The notes under the pieces: generated by a model
Seen by the model: the letters and a program-made list of their open reading frames with translations, nothing else
What the model was told of the DNA's origin: nothing
Databases searched by the model: none
Assembly: GCA_963664935.2 (NCBI GenBank)
Contig: CAXXSE010000007.1
Location: 1,240,001 to 1,304,000 of the forward strand
Direction of reading: 5' to 3'
Length of the DNA: 64,000 bases
Source of the DNA: G963664935 sp963664935
Lineage (GTDB): Bacteria; Pseudomonadota; Gammaproteobacteria; Methylococcales; G963664935
Program-made: the position numbers and the translations under genes
In this document: positions 26,867-36,580 of the stretch, one piece after another
Numbering within the stretch: position 1 is the first letter of the stretch
Layout of the letters: each line of letters opens with the position of its first letter

Positions 26867-29800
26867 TCAACCCACTTTTATTTTCGGTAATATCGCCAAT
26901 TCCGATTTGAGTGCGCCGATCGCGGCTTGATAGGCGGGTTAGAGTTCGCTAAGAATTGGCTGGGCTTCAGGCAACTCGTTGTTTCCCGCCATGATTTCGA
27001 GTTTTTGAGCTATTTCGGATAGCGGCATCGCTCCAACGTTTTGGCTCGAGGACTTCAAACTGTGCGCTAGAATATGTACTTAATTCGTATCGTTCTCGGT
27101 AAAAGCCCGAGCAATGGATTCCATTAGACTACCTGAGTTCTCGATGTAGTCTTCGAGTAACGATGGGAAATCGTCACCCATTAGATCCCTGAGTTTTCCG
27201 AGCACGATGGCATCGATAAGCCGCGAAGCGTGATTATCGCCGGTGGATGTCAACCGGTTTGTGGTCGCGGCGGGTATCTGGGGTTTATCCACCAGCCATC
27301 TTTCCAACATAGACCGCAAGGATGCCTGTTTCACCGGTTTCGCTAAATAGTCGTCCATGCCCGCTTCAATGCACTTTTGACGATCACCTTCCAAGGCATT
27401 GGCGGTCATGGCAATAATAATGAGGTGTCCTTGATTGTTTTTGGCTTCCCATTCACGTATCGCGCGAGTCGCCTCGAAACCATCCATTTCCGGCATTTGA
27501 CAATCCATGATCACGGCATCGAAATTTTCCGCTAGAACAGCGTTTACCGCGGCTCGCCCAGTGGTGGCAACGGTGATTTCCAAACCCAATTTTTTCATCA
27601 TTGCCAAAGCGACTTTCCGGTTTACGAGATTGTCTTCCGCCAGTAGTACACGCGCTTGAAGTGGCGGCAAATCCGGCATATTTTTATTGGGTTGTTCAGG
27701 TTGCCATTGTCCCATCACATTGGCTATGGTATCGAAAAGACGAGATTGCCGAACCGGCTTGTTTAAACTTGCATCAATTCCTTCGACGGACTGGTCCTGT
27801 TGCGATATTCCCACGGAACTCAACAACACCAACCGTGTTTTACTCAATTCCGGTTCCGATTTAATAGCCCGAGACAAAGCAATGCCATCCATTTCCGGCA
27901 TCTGCATATCAAGCAATACGACATGGAATGGCCGATCCACCGTGACGGCGTGCTTCATACACTCCACTGCTCCAACGGCGCTGGGAAGACTCTCAAATTC
28001 CATATGCCAGGACTTTAAATAATGGGCCAAGATCCGGCGATTTGTCTCATTATCATCGACCACCAATACACGTAGTCCCACAAGGTCATCCTGATTTATT
28101 CTCTCAATATTAAAATTTTCCTGTTTTTGTTTGTGATACTTCAGAATGAACCAGAATGTTGAGCCTTGACCCTCCTTGCTGCGAACACCAATCTTCCCTC
28201 CCATTTTTTCGATCAATTGTTTACAAATCGTCAGCCCGAGCCCAGTGCCGCCGAATTTTCGGGAAGTAGAACCGTCAGCCTGGATAAAGGCATCGAACAA
28301 CTCAGATTGTTGCTGTTGAGGGATGCCGATGCCGGTATCGCGCACTTCAAAAAGTAATATGATGGAATCCTGCTCGTCGTACTTTTTTGTCACACGTAAA
28401 AATACCTCACCCTGGCCGGTAAACTTGATTGCATTACCCGCCAGATTCATAAGTATCTGCCGTAATCGAGTCGGGTCACCCTGGAGGCTTGAGGGAATGT
28501 CCAATGGCATAAAACACATCAATTCCAAACCCTTAGCCTGAGCAGATTCGGCCAACAACGCGCCTATTTCCTCGATTACCTCGCGCAAATCAAAAGCAAT
28601 TCGTTCGATTTGCATCTTACCTGCTTCGATTTTGGAGAAATCCAGAATATCGTTGATGACCCCTAATAAAGATTCGGCGGAACCGTGGGCCGTTTCCAGA
28701 TAATCGCGCTGATCATCCGTTAAATCGGTATCGTTTAATATATCCAGCATACCGAGAACTCCATTCATCGGCGTCCGTATCTCGTGGCTCATATTGGCAA
28801 GAAATTGAGATTTGGCTTTAGCCGCTTGCACCGCACTATCGCGGGTCTTTTCCAACTCGGCCTGCATTACCTTCAACGCACTGATATCCCGGACCACACA
28901 GACGAATCCCCGTATGTCTCCTTGCTCATTTTTCAAAACCGATCCTGAAAAGGATACCGGCACGCACTGTCCGAATTTTTGGATGAAATCCAATTCTACG
29001 TTTTGGTGCATCGTCCAATCGCTTAACATTTCCGTTGTTACCGAAGATTTAGAGTCGATTCGAATAATCTGATCGATCGGTTTACCCAGCAGTTCTTCCC
29101 GGTCGAATTCCAGTAGCTCCGTGGTCGCCTGATTAACAGTCTCGATCAGTAGACTGGAATCAACCACAATCAACGCATCGGCCATGGAGTGAATGATATT
29201 ATCGACGTATTGCTTTGATACCGTGGTGGCGCCAAGGTTTTCCGCCATCCGATTAATGGTTTGCGCCAATTCCCCGAATTCGTCACTACGTCTGATGTCA
29301 ATTCGAGTGTCAAAATTACCCCGGCTGAGTGCGACAGTACCTTTAACCATACGTCCCAGTGGACTGGCAAACCATTTCGATAACACTATGGCCAGCAATC
29401 CTCCGAACAGGAAAAGTCCACCGGTCATCGCGGCTAACACCAATGTCTCGTCGAATGCCCGGATGTTGGCACGTGCTAATGTGAGGTCCAGATGGAGGTA
29501 GCCCACCAATTTCCCGGTCGATGCGCGTACCGGCGTGTTGATATACAGATGCTCATCGTGCTGTTGGGTAACCGTACGGCGGGGATTAAGGATGACCTTT
29601 CCCAAAATCTTAACGGTTGGCACCAGCATTTGCCCATAAGGATTGTCGTCAGTACCATCACTGAGAACATAGCCGTTTGCATCCAAAGCGTAAGCCGCAA
29701 CGATATCCGTTTGTTTTGTCGCGGTACGCAATAGACGAGTTGCCGCGGGAATCCCGCCATTATTCAGAGGTTCGACCAAAGTTGTAGAAAGCATATTTGA

Positions 29801-29941
29801 CAAAACTCGGCCCTGGGCCGAGAAATCATGGTAGATTGCGCGTTGCCGTGAAACCACGGCGTATACCGAAAGCGCGCCGGCAACTAAAAAAGTAATTATT
29901 AAAGTGTAAAGAACCAGCTGAGTACGAATGCTAATTTTCAT
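26867..29941 (-). pseudogene. Hybrid sensor histidine kinase (BarA/GacS type) with a stop-interrupted Hpt domain
   Basis: The first 953 codons (29941 to 27083) are open. Domain order: membrane helix at residues 9-31, a periplasmic sensor, a second helix near 170-190, HAMP, PAS (about 250-360), HisKA with SHEIRTPMNG near residue 385, an ATPase domain (NLAGNAIKFTGQGEVF, GIGIP, GTGLGLTI), then two receiver domains (VVLLDMQMPEMDG and AVIMDCQMPEMDG). A TAA at 27080-27082 then interrupts the Hpt domain just before its phospho-accepting His (the next residues read ILAHSLKSSSQNVGAM). A second in-frame TAA lies at 26939-26941, and the frame ends at 26867. The shortened kinase could still work if a separate Hpt protein exists. 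Confidence 0.85.
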
Positions 29942-30156
29942 GTTCTCTCGGGTATGCCAGTGATATTGTATTCCCCAAAGGCTTTAAAGGAGGTGAACAT
30001 TAGTTTGGCGCTCGGAAGATGGTCGTCATCTCGAATATCGTTCCGAAAATCCCGCGAAATCAAGTAGAATAGGGCGAGTTTGTGAGTGTTGAGTTTCATC
30101 GCGTTAGACGTGTTGGATATCGAAAAGTCTAGCGTGAATTAGGATACTTACAATGC

Positions 30157-30322
30157 AACCTAAATCCGTGATTCCACTAGGGTAAAGGGCACAAGCCCTT
30201 GATGCCACGGCGGTCAAAAAAATACCCACTTAACCTAATAGGTGAAACTAAGATTTTTTTGATCCCCCGTGAAATCAATTTCTTGTACTCCGCTATCCGC
30301 ATTGAAGTCACGGATTCAGGTT
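30157..30322. repeat. 166-bp inverted-repeat element, family P4 (complete copy)
   Basis: The ends AACCTAAATCCGTGATTCCA and the complement of AACCTGAATCCGTGACTTCA form about 20-bp inverted repeats. There is no coding frame inside. Partial copies lie at 17166 and 54786, and a single end-like stretch precedes the mtoX-like gene (about 45577). It looks like a miniature transposable element. The remaining intergenic sequence between the kinase (29941) and 30157 shows nothing I can name. Confidence 0.7.
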
Positions 30323-30350
30323 CAATCAAGTATTCTCTGACAACCTCCTG

Positions 30351-30372
30351 GGAAGCTGTCCGAGAATAGAAG
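30351..30372. repeat. Single end of element family P3
   Basis: GGAAGCTGTCCGAGAATAGA is nearly the same as the terminal repeat of the element at 42598-42836. It lies 17 bp before the tusA-like gene. Confidence 0.6.
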
Positions 30373-30388
30373 TTTTCGTAGGAGAAAA

Positions 30389-30622
30389 ATGCTGGAACAA
30401 ATTGATCAAGTGCTCGACACCAGTGGACTCAATTGCCCGCTTCCATTGCTGCGTTTAAAGAAGGCTTTGGTGAGCATGGAAAGTGGGAACATTATAAAAG
30501 TGCTATCGACCGACGCCGCTTCGGTACTCGATTTCGGTGTTTTCTCAGATCAAACCGGCAACAAAATTCTGGATCAATACGAAGAAAAGGGCACTTTTTT
30601 TTATGTCATTAAAAAAAAGTGA
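30389..30622 (+). CDS. tusA: TusA-family sulfurtransferase
   Basis: A 77-residue SirA/TusA-fold protein with the active-site CPXP motif near residue 16 (TSGLNCPLPLLRLKKAL). TusA takes sulfur from the cysteine desulfurase IscS and passes it on for tRNA thiolation, molybdenum-cofactor synthesis or, in sulfur oxidisers, dissimilatory transfer. A good ribosome binding site (GTAGGAG) precedes ATG 30389. It converges with the HAD phosphatase gene. Confidence 0.9.
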   Translation: MLEQIDQVLDTSGLNCPLPLLRLKKALVSMESGNIIKVLSTDAASVLDFGVFSDQTGNKILDQYEEKGTFFYVIKKK

Positions 30623-30632
30623 GAAATGCGAA

Positions 30633-31286
30633 TTAACGCAAACTTATAATGGGCCAACCCGCGTCCGTAGCGTGTTTATTCAAGGTATCGTCGGGGTCGA
30701 CGGCAACCGGGTGGTCGACCAAGGATAGTAATGGTAGGTCGTTATGGGAGTCGCTGTAAAACCAGCTATCCTCGAAACTCACATTATTTTCAGACAACCA
30801 CCTTTCAAGCCTCGTGACTTTACCATCTCGAAAGCATGGAGTACCTTCTACATCACCGGTGAACCGCCCATTTTTTCGTTCCGGAACGGTGGCTAATAAG
30901 TTATCGATTCCAAACAGAGCCACGATGGGTTCGGTTACAAAATGGTTTGTGGCCGTCATAACCAACAACGAATTAGAGGGTTGTGAATATCGGTCAACCA
31001 GTTCACAAGCCGCCGGCAGTATAATCGGTTTTATCTTCTCTTCAACAAATTGTTCGCGCCACCCATATAGTGTCTCGATATCATTCATTTCTAAGGGTTT
31101 GAGGGCAAACTTGAGGAATTTGGCAATATCCAGTGTTCCCCGGCGATAATCCCGATAAAATTCCGCGTTCTTTTCCTCATATTCATGTTTGTCGACAACT
31201 CCCTTTTCCACCAAAAATTGTCCCCAAAGATAATCGCTATCACCACCGATCAAGGTGTTATCTAAATCAAAAATCACCAAGCTCAC
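30633..31286 (-). CDS. HAD-IB family phosphatase (SerB-like)
   Basis: A 217-residue haloacid-dehalogenase-superfamily phosphatase. The nucleophile motif I is VIFDLDNTL, motif II is LLVMTATN, and motif III/IV is FYSDSHNDLPLL. It resembles phosphoserine phosphatase relatives (HAD-IB), which in gammaproteobacteria are often encoded next to rppH, as here. The substrate is not certain. Confidence 0.88.
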   Translation of the reverse strand: MSLVIFDLDNTLIGGDSDYLWGQFLVEKGVVDKHEYEEKNAEFYRDYRRGTLDIAKFLKFALKPLEMNDIETLYGWREQFVEEKIKPIILPAACELVDRYSQPSNSLLVMTATNHFVTEPIVALFGIDNLLATVPERKNGRFTGDVEGTPCFRDGKVTRLERWLSENNVSFEDSWFYSDSHNDLPLLSLVDHPVAVDPDDTLNKHATDAGWPIISLR

Positions 31287-31495
31287 GTTTAAAGAATTCC
31301 TCTATCAAATTGGAAAAAAAGACAAAAAATAATTACAATTGACCTACTATTTTTTGTAAGTACGTTGTTCAAAAGGATTGAAGAAAACACAAGGAATTCA
31401 ATTAGGCTTTCTCTCACAAGAGCCTTTGCTCGCGAACAGCCCTCTATAAACGAGGCGCGTATTCTACCAACTTTTGGATACGGAGAAAAAAAACC

Positions 31496-32029
31496 ATGAT
31501 CGACTCCGACGGGTACCGGTTTAACGTTGGAATCATTCTGTGCAATCGCGACGGCCGTGTTTTCTGGGCGCGACGGGCGGGTATGGATGCATGGCAGTTC
31601 CCCCAGGGTGGAATCAAACTGCACGAAGCCCCCGAAAAGGCAATGTATCGTGAATTAAATGAAGAAACAGGACTTACAAGCCAGCATGTAGAAATGCTGG
31701 GTTGTACAAAATCGTGGTTGCGATATCACTTACCCAAACGTTTTATCCGCAAAAACACACTACCGATCTGTATCGGTCAAAAACAAATATGGTATTTACT
31801 TCGGTTATTGGCGAGTGAGGAAAACGTGTGTTTCGATCATTCCGAACGCCCTGAATTCGATGCTTGGTGTTGGGTGGATTTTTGGCGTCCATTGACCGAA
31901 GTGGTTTACTTTAAGAAAAACGTGTACCGACACGCCCTTTCGGAACTTGGTCATTTGCTAATGCCTGAGTCAGTACCCGTAAATCCCTCGGGGTACCTCT
32001 CTGGAAAACATTTACACAAAAGCACATAA
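31496..32029 (+). CDS. rppH: RNA pyrophosphohydrolase
   Basis: A 177-residue Nudix enzyme that removes pyrophosphate from the 5' end of mRNA and so starts decay. The N terminus MIDSDGYRFNVGIILCN and WQFPQGGI are RppH-typical. The Nudix box runs from the second Gly of QGG through EKAMYRELNEETGL with all metal-binding Glu residues. Length is normal. It converges with argA. Confidence 0.95.
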   Translation: MIDSDGYRFNVGIILCNRDGRVFWARRAGMDAWQFPQGGIKLHEAPEKAMYRELNEETGLTSQHVEMLGCTKSWLRYHLPKRFIRKNTLPICIGQKQIWYLLRLLASEENVCFDHSERPEFDAWCWVDFWRPLTEVVYFKKNVYRHALSELGHLLMPESVPVNPSGYLSGKHLHKST

Positions 32030-32038
32030 AAAGCTCTA

Positions 32039-33376
32039 TTAACTACGATCACCGTTCGCGGGCAGCGTCTTAATAAGTACTTTGGAATTACGTTGGTAGT
32101 TGTAGATCAATTGCTTTTCGATCGGTAGCTCCTGGATATCTTTCGTTTCAAATCCCCTTTCCCTGAACCAGTGGCTGGTTTGCGTCGTCAACACGAAGAG
32201 TTTTTTTAAACCCATGGCCTTTGCTTTATCCTCAAGGTGATCAAGCAATCGCTCACCCCGCCCTTGACCACGATAGTCAGGATGCAATGCCAAGCAAGCG
32301 AGCTCAGCCATCTTTTGTTCAGGAAACACATGCAAGGCCGCACACCCAAGAATCAGTCCATCCCGTTCCATGACCGAAAACGTTTCAATTTCTATTTCCA
32401 TATTTTCTCGCTTTCGTTCAACCAAAACTCCATCCCTTTCTAAGGGATGGATCAAATCCATGGTTCCACCGACATCACTTATAGTAGCGTTGCGTAAAAG
32501 ATCGTAGGGCGTCAGACTAACCAATGTTCCGATGCCTTCACGGCTAAACAGCTCTAAAAGCAGAGCGCCGTCGATTTTACGATGAATTAAATGTGTACGG
32601 CCCACACCGGACTCACAGGCTATGATCGCAGCTCTTAAATGCTGCTCGAATTCCATAGGCAAATCGGTTTGATCCCTTAATAAGTCTTTCGCTTCTTGGG
32701 TAGTCAAATGTGGTATTTTTTCGCCGCCCCCAATTTTCAGACCACCCTGTTCCATCATCAGAATTAATTTGTCGGCCTTAATAGCCATCGCCACCGATGT
32801 CGCCAACATTTCGGCATTCAGGTTAAATACCTCACCTGTCGGTGAATAGCCAATAGGTGAAATCATGACCACATTTTGTTGGTCCAGTTTGTCGCGAATC
32901 GCTTTTTTATCGATGCGGCGCACATCGCCTGTATGCCGGAAATCGGTTCCATCAATGACGCCTAAGGGTTTTGCGGTAACGAAATTTCCTGAAGCAATTT
33001 GCACCCGTGCTCCGGCCATGGGAGAGTTGGTGATACCCATGGACATTACCGATTCGATTTCCACCGAAACTATTCCGGCCGCCTCTTTAACGCAAAGCAG
33101 GGCTAACTCATCGGTGATGCGTAAGCCATTTTTGTATTTCGACTTTATGTTCCGTTGTTTTAATCGCTCTTCGATTTGGGGCCGAATTCCGTGCACCAAA
33201 ACAAGTCGAATTCCAAGACTATTGAGCAAAGCAAAATCCTGCGCAAGTCCTTTGAAAGCCAAATCGCCGATAATTTCGCCACCAAAACACACGACAAAAG
33301 TACGACCCCGATGTGCATGTATGTACGGTGACGATTCGCGGAACCAGTGGGTAAAGGCTTGGTGATCAAATTTCAA
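32039..33376 (-). CDS. argA: N-acetylglutamate synthase
   Basis: A 445-residue classical ArgA: an N-terminal amino-acid-kinase domain (FVVCFGGEIIGD, LVLVHGIRPQIEERL) and a C-terminal GNAT domain (LALHPDYRGQGRGERLL). It makes N-acetylglutamate, the first step of arginine synthesis, and is normally feedback-inhibited by arginine through the kinase domain. The truncated DUF1254 gene ends 42 bp upstream. Confidence 0.95.
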   Translation of the reverse strand: MKFDHQAFTHWFRESSPYIHAHRGRTFVVCFGGEIIGDLAFKGLAQDFALLNSLGIRLVLVHGIRPQIEERLKQRNIKSKYKNGLRITDELALLCVKEAAGIVSVEIESVMSMGITNSPMAGARVQIASGNFVTAKPLGVIDGTDFRHTGDVRRIDKKAIRDKLDQQNVVMISPIGYSPTGEVFNLNAEMLATSVAMAIKADKLILMMEQGGLKIGGGEKIPHLTTQEAKDLLRDQTDLPMEFEQHLRAAIIACESGVGRTHLIHRKIDGALLLELFSREGIGTLVSLTPYDLLRNATISDVGGTMDLIHPLERDGVLVERKRENMEIEIETFSVMERDGLILGCAALHVFPEQKMAELACLALHPDYRGQGRGERLLDHLEDKAKAMGLKKLFVLTTQTSHWFRERGFETKDIQELPIEKQLIYNYQRNSKVLIKTLPANGDRS

Positions 33377-33418
33377 ATGTCTGTTCCTGTATGGTTAGTT
33401 CTGCCCCTATATATCAGG

Positions 33419-33927
33419 CTAGTTGTCCCATTCAGGGACACTAAATTCACCTTTACCTTTTTGCGAGGTTTTCACCCTGTCTTGAACTTCATGGGCTTTT
33501 TCTAGATCAGTTTCATCATTTGGATCCAAAAATGTCCGAATAATAATAAATACGTAACGGGAACCAATTTTGTCTTGCATTAGAACATAGTCCACTTCAT
33601 ACAAAGCAAAGAGAGAATGGTCCTGATTGACTACCATAGCCGATTGATAACGATCGGTTTTTGGCATGCTTAAGCTTAAGTCTTCGGTTAAATCAAAAAC
33701 ACCAAATGAATACATCGTGTCAGTATTTGGTCGAATCGTTATTTGCTTTGTTACATCATACATAGCTCGGTTATGGTGGAATTGGCCGAAAGATTTGAAG
33801 CTTTTTACATAACCCCGCATTTGCATATCAGTTTCGGCTCGAACAAAATTCTGAGTCGTAACTGTTTCACTTGAAAAAACAGCGGTACTTAATAAGGCTA
33901 GCAATACAGTAGTTATTTTTTCTTCAT
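33419..33927 (-). pseudogene. DUF1254 protein, C-terminally truncated and frameshifted in its signal peptide
   Basis: The body reads FVRAETDMQMRGYVKSF, ITIRPNTDTMYSFGVFD and GSRYVFIIIRTFLDP, typical of DUF1254. Family members normally continue after the VPEWDN position into a DUF1214 domain, which is missing. An ATG at 33927 with a good AGAGG site opens a fitting signal peptide (MKKKITTVLLALLS) only if the A-run after it had seven A instead of six; as written it stops after four codons. So there is a one-base homopolymer lesion plus C-terminal loss. Confidence 0.75.
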
Positions 33928-33984
33928 TTTTAATCCTCTTTAGGCGTCTCTAAATTTTTGATTGGTGAATCGGTATGAGCTTGC

Positions 33985-34045
33985 GTAGACCTACGTTTTG
34001 CGTAACCTGCTGGCTAACCCAAAGCGACGAGGAACGAAGTCACTG
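33985..34045 (-). other. attC-like half site between cassette-type genes
   Basis: On the minus strand CGTTCCTCGTCGCTTTGGG followed by GCCAGCAGG and GTTACGC parallels the loop and right half of the attC at 58213-58298 (CGTTCCTCGTG, CTCGTCGCTCTGGG, GCCAGCTG). It lies between the DUF2442 and DUF1254 genes, as expected for a cassette junction. Only one half is recognisable. Confidence 0.45.
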
Positions 34046-34053
34046 AAACTGAA

Positions 34054-34395
34054 CTACACAAAAACCCTTGAAGAAACAGGGGGTTTTGCTTCAGGTTGAG
34101 TGTCTTGTTGGACGATATACCCCCACTTCTTAAATTGTTCTTGATAATCACTATTTTCCTTGAAGGTTAGATAGAACAAATATTCCGGTGCCAAATCTAG
34201 TTCATCAGACCAGATAACAGTACTATGAGCTACCTTGAAATTCGTAAAATTAGATTCGTTTTTTAGCTTGGAAAATATTGGCCGCTTGTCATTGAATATA
34301 GTTTTTTCAAGGTTTGCAGTACCTTCCTTTCCATTATTGAATAATAGGTGGATATTATAACCACCAGCATATTTTGCTTCATTCACACACAACAT
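34054..34395 (-). CDS. DUF2442 family protein
   Basis: A 113-residue protein with NIHLLFNNGKEGTANLEK near the N terminus and the conserved DELDLAPEYLFYL in the C-terminal half, matching DUF2442. This family is often paired with DUF4160 proteins in mobile or toxin-antitoxin-like modules, and a DUF4160 remnant lies directly upstream. Function is unknown. Confidence 0.75.
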   Translation of the reverse strand: MLCVNEAKYAGGYNIHLLFNNGKEGTANLEKTIFNDKRPIFSKLKNESNFTNFKVAHSTVIWSDELDLAPEYLFYLTFKENSDYQEQFKKWGYIVQQDTQPEAKPPVSSRVFV

Positions 34396-34410
34396 AGTTA
34401 TTCACCTCTT

Positions 34411-34572
34411 CTATACCAACGGCTTAATTTTATGGTATTTCCCTTCATTTTGGATGCTATTCCAATTCTCAAGTAATTCGTCTTGATTCTCTTGTGCGCA
34501 CTCAACAACCAAGCTCATCACTTTTGGTGGTAGCTTACCTTCAATAAGCCCCAAAGTCTTACTAGAGTTGGT
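34411..34572 (-). pseudogene. DUF4160 remnant
   Basis: The minus frame reads GLIEGKLPPKVMSLVVE, then NQDELLENWNSIQ and a final Ile-Lys-Pro-Leu, which is the C-terminal part of a DUF4160 protein. The N-terminal half and a start codon are absent; upstream the frame runs into the end of hicA. It is 15 bp before the DUF2442 gene. Confidence 0.65.
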
Positions 34573-34586
34573 TATGCTTAACTTAA

Positions 34587-34751
34587 TTATTTGATGATAT
34601 GTTTGGCAAGATATTCGTTGATTTCACGATGGCGTGGTATTGGCTGAGAGATTTTTGTTTCTGGATTTTGATGCCAATCATGCTTCCCGCCAGGTCGAAT
34701 CAAAACATACCCTGTTTTTTTAAGCCTAGAAATCAAATCTCTTCTTTTCAT
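34587..34751 (-). CDS. hicA: HicA mRNA interferase toxin
   Basis: A 54-residue double-stranded-RNA-binding-fold toxin: MKRRDLISRLKKTGYVLIR, then GGKHDWHQNPETK with the catalytic-position His, then PIPRHREINEYLAKHIIK. The ATG overlaps the hicB stop codon (ATGA at 34748-34751), so the pair is coupled with the antitoxin first, which is the less common order. Confidence 0.85.
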   Translation of the reverse strand: MKRRDLISRLKKTGYVLIRPGGKHDWHQNPETKISQPIPRHREINEYLAKHIIK

Positions 34752-34945
34752 GCCATAATTAACGCCGCATGATGTCTTACGGCTGGAATGTGGCCACCGG
34801 GAAGCTCCTTATAAATATCAATTAAATTTTCTTTCAACTCATCTAATGTTTCTCCCTGCGTCATATAATCAGGATATTCATCAAGATATCCTAGCCACAT
34901 ATTTTCATCTTGCCAGTATGTATAATACAATGATGCCTTGTTCAT
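34748..34945 (-). CDS. hicB: HicB antitoxin
   Basis: A 65-residue partial-RNase-H-fold antitoxin with WLGYLDEYPDYMTQGETLDE and ELKENLIDIYKEL, the HicB signature. It is shorter than DNA-binding HicB proteins and has no added DNA-binding domain. It starts 15 bp after the NADAR gene and overlaps hicA. Confidence 0.85.
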   Translation of the reverse strand: MNKASLYYTYWQDENMWLGYLDEYPDYMTQGETLDELKENLIDIYKELPGGHIPAVRHHAALIMA

Positions 34946-34960
34946 TAATTTATCTCCGAT

Positions 34961-35473
34961 TTATGGGGTTGCATGTATTGAGCATAACGCTCCAATAAGC
35001 GGCGCGTCTTTTTGCGTCAGCTTTATTGGCTGGTATGTTCTGAATTTGGCTCGAACTTCGACAAGAATCTGTCCGATCATGTTTTTACCTTTGCCGTTAC
35101 CACCATCACCCCAATAGTCATCATTTTCGGTATGCTCTACAAGCTTTGCGTCATTGGTGGATAGTAGCAGTTGTTTTAGATCATTTTGCTGGTCAAATTT
35201 TGCTAAAACCACATCTCTCATGACATTGTCTTTCATTGATTCCCAGTTTCGTTTTAGCTTACGTTTTCTATCACGGCCTTTTCTAGCTGCTTCCATTGGT
35301 GTTTTGGCTTTACGAATTTCATTCTGGTCAGAGGCCGATTCAAATTTCATTGCTTGGAAGTAATGCTCGCTCGTGGGCCACACCTTGCCTTTTAACTTAA
35401 CAGGATAGGCTGCGAAGTTTGAAAACCCTCCAAATTCACCGGTAACACTATAGAAATTAATTACATCACTCAT
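34961..35473 (-). CDS. NADAR family (YbiA-like) N-glycosidase
   Basis: A 170-residue NADAR/YbiA-type protein. It has INFYSVTGEFGGFSNFAAYP at the start, VWPTSEHYFQAMKF with the catalytic-region Glu, and YWGDGGNGKGKNMIGQIL near the C terminus. Family members hydrolyse riboflavin intermediates or remove ADP-ribose from guanine. It is the first gene after the decayed integron integrase and shares a unit with hicBA. Confidence 0.88.
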   Translation of the reverse strand: MSDVINFYSVTGEFGGFSNFAAYPVKLKGKVWPTSEHYFQAMKFESASDQNEIRKAKTPMEAARKGRDRKRKLKRNWESMKDNVMRDVVLAKFDQQNDLKQLLLSTNDAKLVEHTENDDYWGDGGNGKGKNMIGQILVEVRAKFRTYQPIKLTQKDAPLIGALCSIHATP

Positions 35474-35489
35474 GGTCTTTCGTTAATTG

Positions 35490-35542
35490 GAACATAACAT
35501 TGAGTCGGCAGGAACTTCCTAAGTCTTAACTTAGGAAGTTCC
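35490..35542. repeat. Hairpin and attC/attI-like sequence at the head of the cassette run
   Basis: A perfect 13-base inverted repeat GGAACTTCCTAAG (35511-35523) and CTTAGGAAGTTCC (35530-35542) adjoins AACATAACATTGAGTCGG, which resembles a cassette recombination-site arm (compare CTAACAAGGCCAATTGAGTC at 39580). It lies between the integrase remnant and the first cassette gene, where attI would be expected. I see no further gene up to 35735. Confidence 0.45.
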
Positions 35543-35735
35543 AACATATTGCTCACTTGCATTTCGGAATTCTCAATTCTTAAACCTATTTTTCTCCGCT
35601 GTTTCATCAGGTTAAAGCAGCTCACTAGAAATCCACCGGGTACCCTCAAACGTAATATACAGGCATTTCATGAAAATTACACTTGATTAAATCACTTGAC
35701 CTAGATACTGTATGAAAATACAAACAAGAGCATAA

Positions 35736-36326
35736 AAGCCAACAGAAAAACGATCTTCGCCTTTTATAAATCGCGTTCGTGAAGCGATTCGAATACGCCG
35801 TTATAGTATTCGAACTGAACAGAGCTATGTTTCCTGGATCAAGCGCTTTATTTTCTTTCACAGTAAGCGACATCCACGGGAAATGGGCGAGCAGGAAGTG
35901 GTCGCGTTTTTAACGCATCTGGCTGTTACGCGGGAAGTGGCTGCGAGCACGCAAAATTAGGCCTTAAATGCGCTCGCGCGAAAATACCCGAATGCCCCAA
36001 AAGAATGGGGATGGCAATACGTTTTTCCGGCTCGGAAGCGGAGCCTTGACCCGCGCACTGGGATTACACGAAGACATCACTTTGATGAAAGTTCTATTCA
36101 AAGAGCCGTTAAAATCGCCATAAGAAAAGCAAGCATTACAAAACCAGCGGGCTGTCACACACTTCGCCATTCCTTCGCGACCCACCTTCTGGAACGCGGC
36201 ATGGACATCCGCACCGTTCAAGAACAACTCGGCCACAAAGACATCCGAACAACCCAGATTTATACTCATGTCTTACATCGCGCCGGCAATGCCGTCATGA
36301 GCCCATTGTCGAATGTTCTGGATTGA
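35736..36326 (+). pseudogene. intI: Integron integrase (IntI) with an internal in-frame deletion and a TAG
   Basis: The N-terminal DNA-binding part (REAIRIRRYSIRTEQSYVSW, EVVAFLTHLAV) runs to TAG at 35958-35960, at a site where IntI proteins have Gln (TQN-stop-ALNAL). It then jumps to the IntI-specific block ARKYPNAPKEWGWQYVFPA and the catalytic CHTLRHSFATHLLE and LGHKDIRTTQIYTHV. The roughly 150 residues in between, with the first catalytic Arg, are gone, but the frame is kept. No start codon is evident. The WQYVFPA block separates it from XerC/D-type recombinases. Confidence 0.85.
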
Positions 36327-36580
36327 TAGATAGGCCGCATCGGCCTTAAATATGGCTTCATGAAGCTAAAGCCCAAACACCCATCCCCCAATCCATATAT
36401 TCGGGAATCATTTCACTTTTTCGACTCAGTTTTCTTTCCCAATTCAGAGTAGGAAAAGGGTCGATTCTTCATCTTTATAATCAAATCGCTTCTAGAACGA
36501 TATTGGTATACCTGGAGTGTAATTATTCAGAATCTACCATGCGCTCTTCAAAATGGGGCGTAGTGACCACCAACAACGGT

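Noticed and set aside
30176..30320. Riboswitch before tusA
   Set aside because: The folded-looking sequence is the P4 element, which also occurs elsewhere in the window as partial copies away from tusA.
35646..35873. 75-codon minus frame at the integrase start
   Set aside because: Antisense shadow of the integron integrase remnant.
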